From Boswellia sacra (Eukaryota > Streptophyta > Magnoliopsida > Sapindales > Burseraceae), in NCBI GenBank assembly GCA_013180625.2, contig SNVD02010473.1, positions 1,798,001-1,862,000 on the forward strand: a stretch of 64,000 nucleotides of DNA, given 5' to 3'. Within the stretch, counting starts at the first letter, position 1. Every line of letters starts with the position of its first letter. The notes beneath the pieces are model-generated. The model made no database searches, was not told the origin of the DNA, and was given only the letters and a program-made list of their open reading frames with translations. The position numbers and the translations under genes were made by a program. This document shows positions 59,854-64,000 of the stretch, piece after piece.

Positions 59854-62800
59854 CTAAGTCTGCATCGCCTCTGCATGATATTTGTCCAGTTCTTTGTCAA
59901 GTTCATCAACCGACTTGTCAACAGGCTTCTTCTTGCCCTGGCCCTGGCCTCGGCCACGGCCACCACCACCCCCACGACCACGACCTCGGCCATTCCTCAT
60001 GCCCCCACGACGGCTCTGACTGCAGAGCATTCAACAAGACATATATCAAAAACAATATCAGATATTCTGAATCAATTATTGGCATGCCCGCCACTACACA
60101 TGCACTAAAAGACATGACGCATAAAAAATTAAAAAAAAAAAAACTGATGATCTTTCTAAAAAAGATAAAGAAAGAAAACTGACAAACACCTATTTAACAT
60201 CTTCACTCCAAAATGAAAACATTGATAACTCTTAACCATGAGTACATGCAAGCATTAATGCATATATACATGATATAACTAAGAAAAAAAAGCTAAATAG
60301 AGAGCCACGTACATATGATTAACTTCTCACATGACAACTTTAATTCATAATCCCAATTTTTATTTCCTCAAACATATGCAGTCTCTTTCTATTTATTAAC
60401 ACCTACTACAATAAAACATCCCAATGGCAAAGAATTACATGTAACATTTCCAATTTTCTTTATCACTGCAGCAAAGTTACTATAAGTTTTTACAAATGCA
60501 ATCTTAAATCTCTTCAAGTGAGACAAACTCTTGTTCATCTCCCAGTCAAATGAATTTCGAACTTTGGCCTTTCAACTTGCTCAGATGACTACTTAACATG
60601 ACAAAGCCTTGGCACAAGGATCTATGAGATTAGTACAAGAAATATTAACATCCTAACCAACTATACCAGGTGAAAGTTCAAGCCAGGTCCAGAGATGCAT
60701 AATATATCACTGTAAAAGAAGATACAAAGTGTAGAATATAACCATAATATCATCTATTGACATGATTTACATCATTATGCTTGGACTAAGCCACACTGAA
60801 GCAAAAAAGAACAAAGCTAACTGATCATAGCCATATATTTACACAAAAAAGGCAAGCCATATTCAGTCAGATATTCTAGTAGCTTTAGCCACGTTCATTT
60901 TACTGTAAATGATTTGTATGGTATTCAAGGTCAACACACAATTTTTTTTTTTAAAAAAAAAAAAAAGAATAGCTCTCAAGATTATTATTAGCATGCATAA
61001 AATGAAAAACAAGCAAGTTGCAGAATCGACATCAAGAACTTACCCAGAACCACGATTAATCGGAGCAGAGCCACCTTGACGACCTGGTCCCGGCCTGCAT
61101 TATGTCAACCCTTAGTACAATACATACAGAATGTTAATTTCAAACAAAAAATAACACCACATCAAACAAGAAATTTGCGCGAGAACTCCTAGAGATAGAT
61201 GTCTATAGGGGAAAGAAACCTCGTGTGCTATGTGAACTATGAAAGATATAGACTTAAAATAAATAAATAAATAAATAAAATCAGATTTATATAGTTGCTT
61301 TAGGGGATAAACCATAAGAAATTCCCAACAATTTTACAATAAACATTCATTGATAAAACCAAGCATAACAAGGATACAGTTGATAACTTAAAAACATTCA
61401 CGTAATAGCCCCAACCTTTGGAGTAGAAGATGCACACACAACTAAATGTTGCCAAAAAAAATTATCATTGACAGTAAAAACATATTAATTTCACAAACTA
61501 AAAAGTGTCAGATGCAAATACAGTACGCACAACAGATAATGGCAATTAACTCCAATTCAAACCGCACGCTAACTATAATTACTTAAAAAACAATATTCAC
61601 ATACGTCATAACAACTGTCCTCTTCCTCCTTCCATTCACTCCGCTCACATTCACACGAGCTGAAATTGGCACTTCTGCATTGCTGCCCACAATTTCAATC
61701 TTCATGAGCTTTCCATCGAGCAGTACGTTGTTATACCGCTTAAGAGCTGCAAATGCATCACTTCTTCTGGTATACACTACTTCAGCTGAACCCTGCAAAG
61801 ATGTAACCAACATTAAGCTTTTTCCAGAAGTATAACACCACCAATGATGCCAAAACAACAAAGTGATACAAAAATCAACAAGAACTAAAACAGACAGAAA
61901 ACGTAGCAACAACCCGGACCAAATGGAAAAAGCCAGTACCCGAATAGGGAACTGAGGGGATGAACCAACAGCCAAAAGGAGCAAGAGAATGGGACATACG
62001 AAAATACTGACACAAAAATCCATTTCCACTAGACTTTATTTTCATACGAAATCTTCCAACAATGCGTATGGAATTCATATTCCAAAGTTTTTAAGAACAG
62101 GATCGCAGTGACAATTCTTTTATTTCAATTGTGTGTTAACAATATTATGTGGAGAACCATACCAACAGGACATTTTCATCAAAAAATCAAATTAATAATG
62201 CATATATTTGACAACTATAAGCTAGTTAATTAACAATGAAGTTACAATGTCTAGGTCAGAATGCTAACTGATTGTTTTAGGCAACATGAGAAAGACCCTC
62301 ACCACCTATGAATATCCAATTGTCCAAGCTACAACTACCCTCAAAATAGAAAATGAGATTTCACATTTCTCAAGGAAAATATTTAGACCTAATTGGGAAC
62401 TAAAGCACAGAAGAGGATATGAATCACCGATCGCCTGATGAACCATATGCAAGTAAAATAATTACTCATCTCTTGATTAGTTCATTGCTTTGCTATCCAA
62501 ACAATTAAAAAACTAAGTCAAATGTATGGCTAATCTAGCACAACTGTATTTGGAAATTACCCACAAAAAAAAAATCATATTAGAGAAAGAAATACATCAA
62601 CAAAATAACAGTGATACTCCAAACTCAAGAAAGAACCAGGAAAAAAAAAGTACTGACAGAAACAACTTACGCTTGGACGACCATTTTTGTCATAGTGAAT
62701 GGCATAGCGCTTCAGTTCCCCAATCTCAGAGAAAAGTTCCTGAGTTGCAAACCGATATCCAGGAGAAATTTCAGAAATTGTTCACAGAGACTATTTATGA

Positions 62801-64000
62801 TTAGAACATATAACTCAAGTTGTACCCTTATATCTTCATTGGTCACACCAATATGCAAGTTGGAAATATATAATTTTGTGCCAACTTCTATTCCAGATAT
62901 GCCCGCTGCTCTAAGACTGTCCTCAAACAAATCATGCTGCCAGGGAAAAGCCTTGGCTCTGCGAAAAGACTGGTAGAAGCAGGAAAAAGAACCGAGCGGG
63001 ACAAAAACAAGTTAGCTTATGAGAAGATAGCTAAATAATTCACGATTCTTCAATATCAACCAGATTTCACCATAATTCCCACAAAACATAAAGGAAACTG
63101 CTAAGAAGTAGAATCCAGATAGGTAAAATCCCAAGGAAGTTAATAATCAAAAACCAGAAATTTGAGTTAATGGATGGTAGATAGGAGTAAAAGATTTGAC
63201 CCACTGCAGATTAATTGTTGTTATGCTAATGGTGAGAGCTCCAGTTCTGAAGTTAAGCGAAGGAAGCTCCTTTGCAAAAACGCCATGAACTAGGATAGTA
63301 ACTGAATCTTCCAACGAAGAAAGTCCGCATATAGTGCAAGAATCCATCATAAACTCCAAGTCTAGACCACCAGCCATCACACACTAATGTGATTGAAACT
63401 ACATATTATGGATTATATGTGGGTAGAGGGAGAACTTGACCGCACTAATTCTTAAGATGTCATTATTGGGGAGCACCATTTCGAATATTCAACTAATGAA
63501 GCTCCTTCACATAAAATGCTAGTAAGTAGCACAATAACTTAATGTGGCACCATAGCACTTCCGCATACGTTTATGAAATCTGAGAGCAAACTCCCCAAGA
63601 TTAACCCAAATAACTCACAAGTACAAATAAATCAAGGAGATAGTGGTAGAAATGCAACAGTGGCGATAAAGCTTAGCGTTGGAGCCAATACAAGCTTCTT
63701 CATGGTCAATATAACATTAGATATCCTCTTTGAAAATCAAAATAGAGATTTTAGAGATCCTCTCATATAGGAATTTCTTAAGCTTATTAAATTCTCATCA
63801 TACGCATATAACATCCACAGTTTTGAGCTAGCTTGCCTTGGCAATGGTATAAGATGATGGCCGAGGATTCACGGTGAGAGGACCTCTACGCACAGGCCCT
63901 GCCATTCTTCCACCACTAAAAGAACTGCCCGGGCCACGACCACGGCCACGGCGGGGCCTGCCCTGCCCTCTAACTCTCTCATTCTTTTTCCTGCTCTTTA
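59854..64000 (-). CDS. ALY4: ALY/REF mRNA-export adaptor (THO complex subunit 4), partial
   Basis: Six minus-strand exons are visible (64,000-63,837, 5' end outside the window; 62,969-62,826; 62,739-62,671; 61,792-61,605; 61,094-61,044; 60,019-59,854), giving about 259 residues in phase. In order: an Arg/Gly-rich N-terminal part with GPVRRGPLTVNPRPSSYTI; the WxHD-like block KAFPWQHDLFEDSLRAAG; one RRM with RNP2 KLYISNLH and RNP1 region GSAEVVYTRRSDAFAAL; RVNVSGVNGRRKRTVV after the RRM; a C-terminal RGG region; and the end KELDKYHAEAM, the REF C-terminal helix that binds the UAP56 helicase. The protein should couple splicing and the TREX complex to nuclear export of mRNA. Overall it fits the ALY3/ALY4 branch. 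The first visible intron begins with GC, not GT (see findings). The start codon and first exon(s) are off the right edge. Confidence 0.93.

Noticed and set aside
59725..60115. Thr/Pro-rich frame on the plus strand
   Set aside because: It is the antisense shadow of the RGG-coding last exon of the ALY gene.
1..64000. CRISPR array, prokaryotic operon, integrated virus
   Set aside because: No regularly spaced repeats, no bacterial-type gene clusters and no viral replication or coat frames were seen. The content is ordinary plant nuclear DNA.

Overview
The window is nuclear DNA of a flowering plant, most likely a eudicot. It is AT-rich and low in gene density. Every recognisable gene has spliceosomal introns, and the intergenic space is full of AT microsatellites, MITEs and decayed transposons. 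I can join the exons of six protein genes base by base; in all six the reading phase closes at every splice junction. The species cannot be told from the sequence alone.

Layout. 1-15,400: no recognisable gene. It holds stacked DNA transposons, including an apparent three-layer nest at 6,258-8,630, a 900-bp hAT-type element with a perfect 8-bp target duplication, a LINE 3' remnant, a CACTA-type terminus and several MITEs. 15,680-17,701 (+): an R2R3-MYB transcription factor of the MYB20/MYB43 type. 17,950-27,900: a ten-kilobase desert with two GC-rich islands that look like promoter or transcript remains. 27,940-36,305 (-): an 11-exon gene for a protein of about 746 residues that I cannot name. 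36,480-43,070: transposon-rich spacer. 43,284-46,772 (+): a GPI-anchored, secreted endo-1,3-beta-glucanase (GH17 plus X8/CBM43). 47,060-47,218: an extreme C-rich, T-free tract. 48,036-48,484 (+): a promoter-like unit with telo-boxes and TATA, of unknown product. 48,919-51,063 (-): a secreted GDSL esterase/lipase. 55,449-58,464 (+): a class-3 (diacylglycerol-lipase-like) alpha/beta hydrolase. 59,854 to beyond 64,000 (-): an ALY/REF mRNA-export adaptor, cut by the right edge of the window.

The genes do not form an operon or a pathway cluster, as expected for a plant. Their order is informative, though. From memory, Arabidopsis carries MYB20, a GH17 glucanase and ALY3 close together on chromosome 1, and a GDSL lipase, a class-3 lipase and ALY4 close together on chromosome 5. 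This window carries one merged set in a single row, which would be the unfractionated ancestral order.

No bacterial, viral or CRISPR-like system is present. The items most worth a second look are the unnamed 746-residue protein, the GC-AG intron in the ALY gene, the telo-box unit with its interrupted frame, the promoter-like island in the desert, and the nested transposons.
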